A stretch of DNA of 43,091 nucleotides. It comes from JAFDVL01 sp043736395. Lineage in GTDB: Bacteria > Acidobacteriota > Blastocatellia > RBC074. The notes below the pieces were generated by a model. That model had not been told where the DNA came from. It saw only the letters and a list, made by a program, of their open reading frames with translations, and made no database searches. Each line of letters opens with the position of its first letter. Position 1 is the first letter of the stretch. Position numbers and translations under genes: made by a program. Location of the stretch: the NCBI GenBank assembly GCA_043736395.1, contig JAYTCQ010000232.1, forward strand, positions 1 through 43,091, given 5' to 3'. Shown here piece by piece: positions 8,901-16,632 of the stretch.

Positions 8901-8969
8901 ATGACGAAACACAGCACGGTCTTCGGAGCTGTCATCAATGATTAGAATTTTCAGTAATTGCTTGCTCAT
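2943..8969 (-). CDS. Giant hybrid histidine kinase: REC, 10 PAS, GAF, HisKA, HATPase, REC
   Basis: 2008 residues with no membrane segments, so likely cytosolic. Order: N-terminal receiver (1-130, phosphoacceptor D59 in VLLDYQLPD); five PAS domains (about 145-790); one GAF (about 790-950); five more PAS (about 960-1595); HisKA with H1626 in VSHELRNPLN; HATPase with N-box WNLLQNAIKF and glycine boxes DSGQGI and GGLGLGLAL; C-terminal receiver with D1925 in ICDVAMPDEDGY. Most PAS domains end in DITERK-type linkers. It is several times longer than usual hybrid kinases and has no HPt domain. It follows the single-domain receiver gene by 96 bp on the same strand, downstream of the phytochrome genes, so a shared pathway is plausible but not shown. 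Its ligands are unknown. The ribosome binding site is weak. Confidence 0.95.
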   Translation of the reverse strand: MSKQLLKILIIDDSSEDRAVFRHFLQKDDEVTYSFFEAEMGAAGLELCSKQSPDCVLLDYQLPDIDGITLLAMLNPDPLLPTLPVVMMTGAGDESLAVKALKSGAQDYLAKGRITAEQLRHTIHRAIEKVAVQRELASQHQLLAESEARFFAAFHKSSAFMSIVSEAEVKYIDVNKASCELFGVARENIIGRSPAEFDFYADPAQRVALRELLNRDGYVHDFEVKWRTRSGEILIHLLNADRITVKGQPCLFVVSNDITERKQAEEKLRSSEARLKLGIEVAEFAICEIDYTNHTNHLSKEAAKLFGLGEEEITVPRETVHATFHPDDAKELAPIIAESLNPDGEGWFAREHRIVWKNGEVRWLSVRKQIFFDRTTNPPRPVRGILAARDITARKAAEELLRVSEERLNLAMTGANIGAFDWNIKTGEINWTKETEQSAAMPAEAFENSFEGFIKLIHPLDREMLQQRINAALKDGDYECEFRMLKGDGTIRWVIGKGRVFYDDKGEPARLVGVDIDITKRKLAEIELRENQRFTQNIIETAPSVIYTFNLKTGIPTYLTDQAATVLGYSFDEVRDKQPDFLRTFMHPEDAKSAQKHFRQLSQTSNGKIFEFEYRMQHKSGEWRWFRSRDRVFKRDENGTAEEILGIALDVTERKKAADEVRENEERMRLATEATAVGIWEWNVITNQIRWDARMFRIYGIAPTEGGIVPYTAWSESVLAEELSRQEELLQETVRQGGQSSREFRIRRNDDGAIRYVQAVETVRLNDDGQPEWVIGTNLDITERIQRERNLAFLADLHKDFAPLLNADEILRVAGERIAAYLNLTNCSFVEINEAMDTAHVVHDQHAAGAVNLAGVYPMKDFHSAEERAEMLAGRAIVINDTGAMREPEAAARFDALGIRALLTAPYVSDGRWRFCLCAMRDKSGIWSESEVELLTEIAARIYTRIERARAEEKLRISEERFRRLFESAKDGILILNPDTARIVDANPYIAELLGYSPAELIGKELWEIGLFKDIEKSKAAVQELQEKKYIRYEDLPLETKSGRRINVEFVSNGYAEGDETVIQCNIRDITERKIAEQRLRDEEERFRLLTENAKDYAIIFIDKEMRITHWNTGAEQILGWTEKEIIGQSVALIFTPEDQINKIPEKEIAIAKEKGQARDERWHLRKDDSRFYGFGEMIALRDETGNLRGFAKLFRDLTEKKQAENRLRESEEKFRAIFDSIDEGFCIIEMIFDENQKPIDYRFVQANPAMERLTGLKDAIGKTARELIPDLEELWFEAYGKVVLTGEPIRFQNYAESMNRWFDVYASRIGDESSNRVAIVFNNITERKKSEESLQKSEAEFRTLANAVPQIVWVTGAGGVMEFVNEQWTEFSGLDLAATDTPEIVNEVIHPDDRVLMNEEWRKAFAEGKGFEFEARMRNQKTKEYHWFLVKSEPSRDSQGNIQKWFGTSTDITVNKDAALKLRDSEERLELAVSATQLGIWDANLITGESYWSRRNYRIHGISSEIVITPEFINSEIIHPEDLPDWRAAIRDAINPEGNGLLKFEHRTIWPDGTERWVSVQGRAHFAEVGGFLRAIRLAGSTLDITQQKQFEAAREHLLVEEQHLREIAESHNRAKDEFLAVVSHELRNPLNAILGYTHILRLNPHDADKVTNHTEIIERSARMQQKLIEDLLDTARIISGKLKIETIPVDLHLMIEDALTVVRPAAQAKRIKLITQIEHKLQNIIGDSSRLQQIIWNLLQNAIKFTPEGGRVELKTEFSEEHIHIIIKDSGQGIKPEFLSSVFDRFSQDDMARTRRHGGLGLGLALVKQLVELHGGKIEVQSAGVGMGATFIVTLPLHVTQFAEQSTPIPAISEVYNDSGVIPLKDLPRLDGVHVLVLDDQEEARLMVAATLKEQGATVTVADTGMAAREFLAAHEFDIFICDVAMPDEDGYEVIGKIRALENQRGAARSQRLPAVALTALARPEDRLQALNAGFQMHVAKPVELAELIMVIVSLTQNRQRNKVEP

Positions 8970-9065
8970 ATTAATTCACGGTTCAGGCTGCCAGCCCGCT
9001 GAACGCCGCCGACTGTAGTTGCTCGTCAGAAAAATTTACGCGCAGGCTAACCTGCGTTTATGGTT

Positions 9066-9479
9066 CTATGGCAACATTACGGCTTCAAACCAGTAATCCA
9101 TTAAAATCTCTAAGGAACGACTAAATTTTTCAAAATTTACTGGCTTGTTAATATACCCTGAAGCGCCGTTGCGATAACAAAACTGAATGTCTTTTGGGTC
9201 AGTCGAAGTAGTCACTACGACAACGGGGATTATACACAGTTTCTGATCCGTTTTTATAATTCTAAGGGTTTCATGTCCACTCGTTCCACTTAAATTCAAA
9301 TCAAGGAAAATGATTGCCGGAGATTCGTTAGTTCGCAGATATTCAAGCGCGGGATCAGAACTCGAAAAACGATTGATAGAATAGTCACGTCCGGTTCTTT
9401 GTAAGGCCCATTGAATCGCCGCAAAGTCTTCATCACTGTCCTCAATAATTAAGATTATTATTTTTTCATTCATCGTCAT
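9066..9479 (-). CDS. Single-domain response regulator (Rcp1-like CheY fold)
   Basis: 137 residues, a receiver domain only. The acidic pair is in IIEDSDED, the phosphoacceptor is D60 in IIFLDLNLSG, the conserved Thr is in VVVTTSTD and the Lys is in YINKPVNF. This pattern with a short C-terminal helix is that of Rcp1/BphR-type regulators, which accept phosphate from phytochrome kinases. The phytochrome lies upstream on the same strand, separated by the RAYT transposase and its repeats, so this is the likely partner of the phytochrome. The start may be the second methionine, two codons in. There is no output domain, so it should act by protein contact or phosphorelay. Confidence 0.88.
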   Translation of the reverse strand: MTMNEKIIILIIEDSDEDFAAIQWALQRTGRDYSINRFSSSDPALEYLRTNESPAIIFLDLNLSGTSGHETLRIIKTDQKLCIIPVVVVTTSTDPKDIQFCYRNGASGYINKPVNFEKFSRSLEILMDYWFEAVMLP

Positions 9480-9520
9480 CTTACTCCAGTCACCGATTGT
9501 CTTTTTAATTGCTCTTGGTT

Positions 9521-9592
9521 CTAGAAGTCATCCCAAACCTCGAAAAGCCCAGTAAATGATGCTTGAAAAATAGGTTTTGGGATGACTTCTAG
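9521..9592. repeat. Inverted repeat upstream of the response regulator
   Basis: The left arm CTAGAAGTCATCCCAAACCT (9521-9540) pairs with the right arm at 9572-9592 except for one extra base. The loop is about 31 nt. There is no T-run, so this is a hairpin element and not a clear terminator. It borders the REP block around the RAYT gene. Confidence 0.65.
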
Positions 9593-9624
9593 TCAGTTAA
9601 TTGCTGCTTTTGTTCTTTAAATTG

Positions 9625-9732
9625 CCACTAGCTTTAGCTAGTGGAAGATTGCAGCAAATAAGAGGCTTTAGCCGAATTCTGTTTTAGAAAATTTCCGCTT
9701 GGCTTTAGCCCAAACGATTGGCGGCTTCAGCC
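9625..9732. repeat. REP hairpin block, downstream side of the RAYT gene
   Basis: CCACTAGCTTTAGCTAGTGG (9625-9644) is a perfect hairpin. It is followed by three GGCTTNAGCC mini-hairpins at 9664-9673, 9701-9710 and 9723-9732. The same units recur at 10215-10422 on the other side of the transposase gene, which is the arrangement expected for RAYT-mobilised REP sequences. Confidence 0.8.
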
Positions 9733-9737
9733 TAATT

Positions 9738-10175
9738 TTATCTGTCCTTAAAGTTTTCAAATCCCGCGCGTTTCAAGAAATCTTCAAACTCATCATCAAA
9801 ACTTTTCGTTCGGTGATGCGCTTCCTGATTGGCAATGTATCTTCTCACACTGTCAAGATTTGACTCACAGACACCAACTGCGAAATACTCGTCCTGCCAT
9901 CCAAATTTTGTCTTGCACAAATTATTTTTGTTAATCCAAAACGATGATTCGCCTTTTATCAACTGCATCAACTTTTCCAAAGTCTGGTCAGTTCCCAAAG
10001 AAATCAAGCAATGAACGTGATCTGTGTAGCCGTTAATGAAATCAAGATAAATACTTTTCTCCTGCGCGTTTTTGCGAATGTGCTGAAAAACTTTCTGCCT
10101 GATTTCGTCCGTTAAATACGGCTCACGATTTTTCGTTGACCAGACAAAATGTATCCAAACTTTGACGAATGACAT
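9738..10175 (-). CDS. REP-associated tyrosine transposase (RAYT, Y1/HUH family)
   Basis: 145 residues, the usual length of short IS200-like RAYTs. The HUH metal-binding pair is H53 and H55 in TDHVHCLISL, and the catalytic tyrosine is Y113 in RRYIANQEAHH. WQDEYFAVGV before the tyrosine helix is typical of the family. The protein would nick and join single-stranded DNA at REP hairpins. REP-like hairpins flank the gene on both sides. It splits the phytochrome pair from the response regulator, all on the same strand. The key catalytic residues look intact. Confidence 0.9.
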   Translation of the reverse strand: MSFVKVWIHFVWSTKNREPYLTDEIRQKVFQHIRKNAQEKSIYLDFINGYTDHVHCLISLGTDQTLEKLMQLIKGESSFWINKNNLCKTKFGWQDEYFAVGVCESNLDSVRRYIANQEAHHRTKSFDDEFEDFLKRAGFENFKDR

Positions 10176-10214
10176 AATTTTTTATTTGAACGCTGTTTTT
10201 GCTTTGATAAATTG

Positions 10215-10422
10215 CCACTAGCTTCAGCTAGTAGAATAATTCGGCTTGGGCCGAATTTCTGTAAATAAACTTCCAATTGGCTTCAGCCTAATTTGTGCTA
10301 AAGCGATAAGGAAAATTATTTTTCAGATATTCGGCTAAAGCCTTTTCTTTTTTCAACTCGTCCACTAGCTAAAGCTAGTGGCAATTTATCTTTTCCTAGC
10401 CACCAGCTAAAGTTACCGGCAA
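10215..10422. repeat. REP hairpin block, upstream side of the RAYT gene
   Basis: Units: CCACTAGCTTCAGCTAGTAG (10215-10234), GGCTTGGGCC (10243-10252), GGCTTCAGCC (10279-10288), GGCTAAAGCC (10333-10342), CCACTAGCTAAAGCTAGTGG (10362-10381) and a degenerate copy at about 10400-10422. The 10362 copy is the inverted form of the 9625 copy, so the transposase gene is bracketed by inversely oriented REPs. Confidence 0.8.
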
Positions 10423-10453
10423 GTTATATTTACTGATCCAAGTAACTATTTTG

Positions 10454-12700
10454 CTATCCCGCTCCCAACGTAAAATAAAAAGTTGTCCCTTCCTGAGGGA
10501 CAGATTCCAGCCAGATTTTTCCGCCGTGGCGTTCAATAATCTTTTTTGCAATCGTCAATCCCGCGCCAATTCCGCCGCCAAAATGTTCGCGTCCATGAAG
10601 TCGTTTGAAGATGCGGAAAATCGCTTCCTGATGTCTGACTGCAATACCGATGCCGTTATCCCGCACGAAAAACGTCGGGATTTCAGACTCCAAAAATCCG
10701 ACTTCGACCACGCGATTTTCTTTGTCATTGTATTTGACAGCGTTCGTCAGCAGATTGGTAAACACTTCGCGCAGCAACACTTCATCGCCTTGAATCATCG
10801 GCAGGTTATTGGCAATGCGGACTTCGGCATTACCTTCGACGAGGCGTGAATGAATCATCTCGAGCGTTTCGCGCAGCAGATGATTCAGATCAATTTCTGT
10901 CAATGTAATTTGCGTCCGGCCAATGCGCGAATACTGCAAAAGAGATTCGATCAGTGATTCCATCCGCTGTGTCAGGCGCATCAACGTTTGCAGCTTTTCC
11001 TGCCCGTCGGCATCAATTTTGTCGGCGTAGCCTTCAATCAAAAAATGTGAATAATTGTGAATGCCCCGCAACGGCTCTTTCAAATCGTGCGAAGCGATAT
11101 AAGCGAACGAATCGAGTTCGATGTTCGAGCGTTCGAGTTCGGCATTTAATTTCGCCAGCGCTTCCGCCTTGCGCACGATGATTTCCAAAATCGAACGGCG
11201 CAGATTCGCGGCGGCATCCTGCTCGCATTGTTTCCACGGTGCCGATTTTCCTGCGACTTCTTCAACCCATAAATCGAATGATTTGCGCGGCGTCAGACGG
11301 TCGCCGAGCTCGCCGATTTCAGCAGGTTTCGTCGGATCACCGGCCCAGTTGACGCTCTGCGAAATTTCGGGTCGAAACCATAAAACAAAATGCGGCTGAT
11401 GTCGGCTCAAACGCATCGCTAAAACTCCGGCACCGAATTTTTTGCAATCGGCGGCATCGACGCAAATGTGAGGAAAATTGTTGGTTGCGTAAATTTCTTC
11501 GCCCGTGTTTTCGGTTAACCAATTGGCGATTTTACGGACGTTTTCGGCTTTCGGCGTGGTACCCAAAAGATAAACATCATCGTCCACAACAATCGCCGCG
11601 CCGCTGGCGTCAATCCAATTTAAAAATTTCGTTTCGTCCTTAATTAAAGCCTGCGGAAAATCTTCTGCCCGCGCCATCGCTTCGACGAGTTCGGCGTGGC
11701 GCGTGTTGAGATGCTGAACGTATTCGTGATTTTCGTTTTCTTCTTTGGCCGACATTTGCAGCGATAACAAATGCGCTAAAAATTCGCACGCCATCCGCGC
11801 ATCGTGCGCCACATAACGCGGCGCGGCATAGTGATGACATGCGACCAAACCCCACAATTTATTGTCTTTGACAATCGAAATAGACATCGTTGCCTGCACG
11901 CCCATATTCCGCAGATATTCGGTATGAATTGGCGACATACTGCGCAAAACGGCGTAGCTCATGTCTAAGGGCTTTCCTGACTGCGGATTGATTTCAGGCA
12001 CGAGCGCGACCGGCTCGGCATCGTTATCAGTTTTAAATCTAAGCCAGCTTTTGACATATAAAGCCCGTGCTTGTTTCGGAATATCCGAGGCCGGATAATG
12101 CAAACCAAGAAACGATTCGAGATCATCGCGCTTGGCCTCGGCAATCACGTCGCCTGAATCATCGTTGGCAAATCGATAAATCATGACGCGATCAAAGCCG
12201 GTAAATTCACGCACCCGCTGTGCCGCCTGATCACAAAATTCTTTTACTGAAGAAGTTCCTTCAAGCTGCGCAATCGTTGATTTCAATGAAGCGTAAAGCT
12301 CCAGTGGAACGTTCGGCGGTTCAGTCGGTTTCGTTTCCAGTTCGAGAATCAGTAAGCCTTCGTAACGATGAATAATCGCTTCGAATTCCTGGCCCGAATT
12401 CGTTTTCATGGGCGGTAAATAGTGCGGCAAAGCTTCAAGTTTTTTCGGCAAAACATGCGCTTTAAGATGCTCGACGCTGTCTGCTGCCAGTATTTTCTCC
12501 CACGATTCGCCAATCAAATCCTCTGGCGTAAAACCGATCATCTCAGCTGAATTTGCGCTGGTCTGTAAAATCGTCAGCGCTGGTTCAGCAATCGCTAAAA
12601 TCACTCCGTGCGGTTGGATTGAACCAGGAATATGAATCGGTTCGCGCTCACAATTCGTCAAATCAATTTTATTGTTTGTCTCTGTAGTAGTGTCATTCAT
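10454..12700 (-). CDS. bphP: Bacteriophytochrome histidine kinase (PAS-GAF-PHY-HisKA-HATPase)
   Basis: 748 residues from the ATG at 12700. Longer in-frame extensions to 12778 are unlike phytochromes. C17 in LTNCEREPIHIPGSIQPHG is the conserved biliverdin-attaching cysteine of bacteriophytochromes, ahead of the knotted PAS domain. The GAF domain (about 140-300) contains the HYPASDIPKQAR motif around the bilin and is followed by PHY. HisKA has H538 in IASHDLKEPLRG. HATPase has TNLLTNAVKYN, DNGIGI and GGGIGAGLTI. It is a soluble red/far-red light sensor kinase. The heme oxygenase gene that makes its chromophore lies 135 bp upstream on the same strand. There is no fused receiver, so a separate response regulator (9066-9479) is the likely target. 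Confidence 0.96.
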   Translation of the reverse strand: MNDTTTETNNKIDLTNCEREPIHIPGSIQPHGVILAIAEPALTILQTSANSAEMIGFTPEDLIGESWEKILAADSVEHLKAHVLPKKLEALPHYLPPMKTNSGQEFEAIIHRYEGLLILELETKPTEPPNVPLELYASLKSTIAQLEGTSSVKEFCDQAAQRVREFTGFDRVMIYRFANDDSGDVIAEAKRDDLESFLGLHYPASDIPKQARALYVKSWLRFKTDNDAEPVALVPEINPQSGKPLDMSYAVLRSMSPIHTEYLRNMGVQATMSISIVKDNKLWGLVACHHYAAPRYVAHDARMACEFLAHLLSLQMSAKEENENHEYVQHLNTRHAELVEAMARAEDFPQALIKDETKFLNWIDASGAAIVVDDDVYLLGTTPKAENVRKIANWLTENTGEEIYATNNFPHICVDAADCKKFGAGVLAMRLSRHQPHFVLWFRPEISQSVNWAGDPTKPAEIGELGDRLTPRKSFDLWVEEVAGKSAPWKQCEQDAAANLRRSILEIIVRKAEALAKLNAELERSNIELDSFAYIASHDLKEPLRGIHNYSHFLIEGYADKIDADGQEKLQTLMRLTQRMESLIESLLQYSRIGRTQITLTEIDLNHLLRETLEMIHSRLVEGNAEVRIANNLPMIQGDEVLLREVFTNLLTNAVKYNDKENRVVEVGFLESEIPTFFVRDNGIGIAVRHQEAIFRIFKRLHGREHFGGGIGAGLTIAKKIIERHGGKIWLESVPQEGTTFYFTLGAG

Positions 12701-12835
12701 ATCTTTTCTTTCTGAAATCCAGGTGGGGAACCTGTCAACGTAGTATGAGCAACGTTGAATGAGTTGATGGATGTACAACTTTAATTGGCAACAAGCGTAC
12801 TCGCGGCGAAGCGATATTTATTGCTGGCTGGCAGC

Positions 12836-13405
12836 CTATGCCCCCAGCCAATGATCGAGTTTTTCAAAGGTTTCAATTGCCGCCTCAACGATTTCTGATT
12901 CGTGGGCGTCGGTTGCAGCAAACTCAGTGATGACTGCGCCAAAATCGCGCCACATCTTGCCGGTGTTTTCACCATACGCGCGAAAAAAAGCCGCCCCATT
13001 TGTCTCATCAAGCTGTAAAGTTTGCGCAAAGTGACGTGCCAGAAACTGTCCACCAAGCGTCGAACCTTCTGCCACGTATAGATAGCCAAGGGTTTGCGCA
13101 GGTGTTTCCACAACAGGCAGGTGTTGGCACAATGCAATCTGACTGAGCTGCTCATCGCCAATACCCAGTGCGGTCAAATCCATTCGAAGCCAGGGAGTTT
13201 TATGCCGTGGGATTAAATCAAAACCCGATCCGGCAGTACTCAGATTTGAAACCAGGCGCAGCTCCAAAGGGGCATAAAATCCAAAAAATCTGGCTAATAA
13301 ATCGCGGTATCCATTGATGTCTTTGACACGGTTGCGTAAATCAAGCGTTGCTTCCACCTGTTCGTGATGTCTTTTTGTTTGAGTTTTTAATAAGTTAAGA
13401 ATCAT
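12836..13405 (-). CDS. bphO: Biliverdin-producing heme oxygenase
   Basis: 189 residues, the usual size of bacterial BphO/HemO. H14 in KRHHEQVEA is the expected proximal heme ligand. The distal helix carries the family pattern GYLYVAEGSTLGGQF (about 108-122). The enzyme opens heme to biliverdin, iron and CO, supplying the phytochrome chromophore. It is the first gene of a bphO-bphP pair, with the phytochrome 135 bp downstream on the same strand. The ATG at 13405 opens the homology directly. No sigma-54 motif is visible upstream, so this unit seems outside the regulon described for the rest of the window. Confidence 0.93.
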   Translation of the reverse strand: MILNLLKTQTKRHHEQVEATLDLRNRVKDINGYRDLLARFFGFYAPLELRLVSNLSTAGSGFDLIPRHKTPWLRMDLTALGIGDEQLSQIALCQHLPVVETPAQTLGYLYVAEGSTLGGQFLARHFAQTLQLDETNGAAFFRAYGENTGKMWRDFGAVITEFAATDAHESEIVEAAIETFEKLDHWLGA

Positions 13406-14056
13406 AGTGTGAGATCTAACCTTATCTTTACGATCAAAGTTTTTTGTCCAGACGGTTTGATAGACGCTTTTTAAACGCAGACTATTGCTCTAAAAATTTC
13501 TCAGCGATGAGCGACTTATTTCTATCTTTATTCTTGTCGGATTTATTTGTCAAATACATGATTTCGGATTGGTAATTGTAACAACTATGCCGAGCGGCAG
13601 ATAATAGTCTAACGCTTTATAATCTTAAGTTTTATGGGATACTAAAGAATATAAACTACAATTCCAAGTATCTGAAATCTCAGTTTGGAGAATCCTAGGG
13701 AAAACGTAATTGTGAGGTTTCTCTAAAAAAATTTTGCCAAATATAAAAATTTAATTAGATAACATTATTTCAATGATAAAGGTTAAGAACAAAATTTATA
13801 TTAAAATTATTTTTACCTCTACAACAATAACTTAGCCCCAGCTTAATTTTTGGATGATTTTATAAATCTCTCCATCCACTAATTGTGCTTACCCATTAAC
13901 AAAGACTTCGATTTTATGATTAGATGACACAATGACTGGCTATTTCATTGTGTCATCTAATAACCGCCAAATATTAATAAAAACTTTTAAGAAGTAAAAT
14001 CATTTTGTGCCAAAAGATAGGCTTATTATTTAATTTCTTCCTATCTGAGTATACCA
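13406..14056. other. AT-rich intergenic region upstream of bphO
   Basis: About 650 bp without a credible gene; only very short frames without ribosome binding sites are present. It should hold the bphO promoter, but I cannot place a convincing -35/-10 pair. The only clear structure is the palindrome at 13920-13960. Confidence 0.4.
13920..13960. repeat. Perfect 16-bp inverted repeat with 9-nt loop
   Basis: TTAGATGACACAATGA (13920-13935) and TCATTGTGTCATCTAA (13945-13960) are perfect complements. No T-run follows. It could be a terminator remnant, a regulator site or a mobile hairpin. Confidence 0.6.
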
Positions 14057-14251
14057 CTATTTCGAGTCATTAGGGCTTTCCTGATGGAATTCTTCTTTTT
14101 CAGTTGTGGGAAACAAAATAGTAGGTGAAGTGCTGGTCGGAACCACATTTCCCCCTTCATTTTCCCAATTTTCTATCGGCTCCGGCTTAGCTTTCGGCTT
14201 TTCATAATTGGCCTCAGTTTTTTGATTTGTATTTGTTTCTGGATATGTCAT
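14057..14251 (-). CDS. Small acidic proline-rich protein, unknown function
   Basis: 64 residues from the ATG at 14251, which has GAGG 6-9 nt upstream; a longer in-frame start at 14269 lacks this. It is rich in Pro, Glu, Asn and Thr, with no membrane segment and no recognised domain; it is probably disordered. The start MTYPETN resembles MSYPNEN of the proline-rich protein at 39104-39301. A sigma-54-like promoter lies about 105 bp upstream. No function can be assigned. Confidence 0.65.
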   Translation of the reverse strand: MTYPETNTNQKTEANYEKPKAKPEPIENWENEGGNVVPTSTSPTILFPTTEKEEFHQESPNDSK

Positions 14252-14356
14252 AACTACCTCACTTAGCAATATGTAATAAATTTATAAAAATTTCTGAGAT
14301 GAGATTCCTATTGTTTCATCACTTTCAGAAATAAATATTAATGATAGTTAAGTTGA

Positions 14357-14372
14357 GGCAATCCTTATGCCG
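14357..14372 (-). promoter_or_regulatory. Sigma-54 promoter of the proline-rich protein gene
   Basis: The minus strand reads CGGCATAAGGATTGCC, with GGC and TTGC at exact spacing. The predicted start is near 14346, giving a 95-nt leader to the ATG at 14251. Confidence 0.7.
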
Positions 14373-14502
14373 TTTCTGAATTAAATGATATTTAATAGAA
14401 GTGACCTTAATTACCAGAAATATGGCATGTTAATCAAACTAGCGCACTCTAATCATTCACTAGTGTTTTCAATCCATACATGAATTTTTTATCTTTCTAA
14501 TT

Positions 14503-16395
14503 TTAACTTTTAATCAGGGCCACGATAATTGTAATTAATTCCAGTGGATCAACAGGTTTTGAAATATGAACCTGAAAGCCGGCTCGTAAAGAATGAATTC
14601 GATCTTCAACGCGTGAGTAGGCTGTCAGAGCTATGGCAGGAAGCTCAATTGAACTGTGATGTGGCAGATTGCGAACTTTTCGCATCAAACTATATCCGTC
14701 TTCGTCTGGCAGGCCAATGTCAGCAATCATCAGGTTATAACCAAAGGGTTGTTCAACTGTGCATAATTGTTCATAAGCCTGCCTGGCATTATTTGCCAAA
14801 GTAACTTCAGCTCCCATGTTTGTTAGAATCGTTCGTAATAACTCTTGCGAATCTTCATCATTCTCAACGACGAGCAGTTTAATTCCTGCCAATAATTTTG
14901 AATTTAAAATGGCTTTAGTTTCACCTGAACCAACATTAGTCACAGAGTCACTGAAGGCTGCAATTGGCAAGGAAACCGTGAATTTAGCTCCGAGTCCAAG
15001 GCCGGGGCTTTCTGCTTTGATGGTTCCACCGTGTAATTGAATTAGATGTTGGGCTAAAGATAATCCTAAACCTAAGCCAACAGAACCGTCGTGATAACTA
15101 TCAAATTTTTGCTTAAAGCGTTCAAACATCACTGGGATAAAATCTGATTGAAATCCTTTCCCGGAATCGGTCACTTGCAAAAGTAATTCCGACTCTTCCC
15201 GATCTAGATGGATCTCAATTTTTCCGTAGGCTGGAGTAAATTTTATCGCATTCGAAATTAGATTCATGACGACCTGGTGCAAACGTTCTGCATCGCCAAA
15301 GACATTTGGCGCGTGATTATGAATTTCGAATGTCATCGAAATCGCCTTTGAATCCGCTACCAGGCGCAGGAGTTCGAGGACTTCCTTTACCATCGCCACA
15401 AAATCAAATTCGGCAATTTCCAGTTTCAACTTTTGATCAATCATTTTTGAGGTATCAACCAAAAGATTAATCAGATGTAACTGAGTTTTGCCACTCCGCT
15501 CAATGATTTTCAACATTTGCCGGGCTTGGGCCGACAAGTCATTTTGAAGTTGCAGCAATCGCGTGTAACCCAAAATAGAATTCAACGGATTCCGCAATTC
15601 GTGTGAAACCAAATTAATAAATTCGTTTTTGCTTTTGTTGGCTGCTTCCACTGAGGCGTACGCTATTTTTTCCTGAAGGTATAACTGTTCCTCCTTCACG
15701 TGCTTTGGTTCAATCGCTTCAGAGAATTCAAGCATTGTACCGATGACATTTCCAAATTCATTATGAACGATTGAAGTATTGAAAACGTCTTCCTTAAAAA
15801 TTTTCGTGAGATCAGTAATTTTTTGATTCAAGGCTTCAGACGCAGTCCACCCGGTCAGCTTTTCTGCTGGCGCGTTTATAAACTTCACTTCATCATTGAT
15901 ATCAATTGCGATGATTCCTTTATTTAAGCTGTTAAGTAAAGCTGTACTCCATTTATTTTGTTCTTCATCCCGGGCCTGTCTCTCAACATTTTCGAGACAC
16001 TTCGTGAGCGCATTTTGTAGACTTTCAGCACTCATTTTTTCTTTTAATAAGTAATGGGCAGCGCCTAACTCAAAAGCCTCCAGAATAGTTTCAAGCTTCT
16101 CAACACCCAATAACATGATCACGGAATCAGTATTTTTCACTGCTCCGTGTTTTATTTCTTTGAGGATATTTATTCGATCCTGATCCGAAGCGAGCTGGCC
16201 CAGGATGAAACAATCAAACCGATTTGTATGGATTAGTTTAAATGCCTGCTCTCGATTGTCCGTGCCAACAATTAAATATTTTGCGTGGAGTTCACCGGAA
16301 AGGTATTGACGAAAAACGGCTTGATCTTCGGGCGAATCATCAATCAGCAGAATCGACCGGATTTTTATTTCTTTGCTCATGTTCGGGGTTGGCAT
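14503..16395 (-). CDS. Hybrid histidine kinase: degenerate REC, PAS, HisKA, HATPase, REC
   Basis: 630 residues, soluble. An N-terminal receiver fold (about 12-135) keeps the acidic pair (LLIDDSPED) and the Lys in HYLLKEK, but the phosphoacceptor position aligned with D59 of the giant kinase is G66 (FILGQLAS), so it should not be phosphorylated there. A PAS domain follows (about 150-235). HisKA has H265 in VSHELRNPLN, HATPase has NLISNAIKFT and GLGLGLSL, and the C-terminal receiver has D559 in MIADIGLPDEDGY. The start at 16395 has GAGAAG upstream; an alternative methionine is five codons in. It stands alone on its strand, and I found no sigma-54 motif upstream. No HPt domain. Confidence 0.93.
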   Translation of the reverse strand: MPTPNMSKEIKIRSILLIDDSPEDQAVFRQYLSGELHAKYLIVGTDNREQAFKLIHTNRFDCFILGQLASDQDRINILKEIKHGAVKNTDSVIMLLGVEKLETILEAFELGAAHYLLKEKMSAESLQNALTKCLENVERQARDEEQNKWSTALLNSLNKGIIAIDINDEVKFINAPAEKLTGWTASEALNQKITDLTKIFKEDVFNTSIVHNEFGNVIGTMLEFSEAIEPKHVKEEQLYLQEKIAYASVEAANKSKNEFINLVSHELRNPLNSILGYTRLLQLQNDLSAQARQMLKIIERSGKTQLHLINLLVDTSKMIDQKLKLEIAEFDFVAMVKEVLELLRLVADSKAISMTFEIHNHAPNVFGDAERLHQVVMNLISNAIKFTPAYGKIEIHLDREESELLLQVTDSGKGFQSDFIPVMFERFKQKFDSYHDGSVGLGLGLSLAQHLIQLHGGTIKAESPGLGLGAKFTVSLPIAAFSDSVTNVGSGETKAILNSKLLAGIKLLVVENDEDSQELLRTILTNMGAEVTLANNARQAYEQLCTVEQPFGYNLMIADIGLPDEDGYSLMRKVRNLPHHSSIELPAIALTAYSRVEDRIHSLRAGFQVHISKPVDPLELITIIVALIKS

Positions 16396-16632
16396 AGCGC
16401 TTCTCGGTGCTAACGATCAATTTCTAAAAAGCTAAATTTGTTACCTTTTATGGCAACAAATGACAATCCCTGGTTTTCAGCATTTAGATTTTGTTACTTG
16501 CAGGCGGGAACCTACAGTACAAACCACCACCAATATAAACATTTATATCAGGTCAAATATCTTATCTGAATTGTTGTATTAATTCGGTACGCTGGCGTAC
16601 ATTACTTTCTATTTTTTTTGATGGCTATGTAT

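Noticed and set aside
9625..10422. Repeated short hairpins as a CRISPR array
   Set aside because: Units are palindromic, differ in spacing and orientation and flank a RAYT gene; there are no uniform spacers or cas genes.
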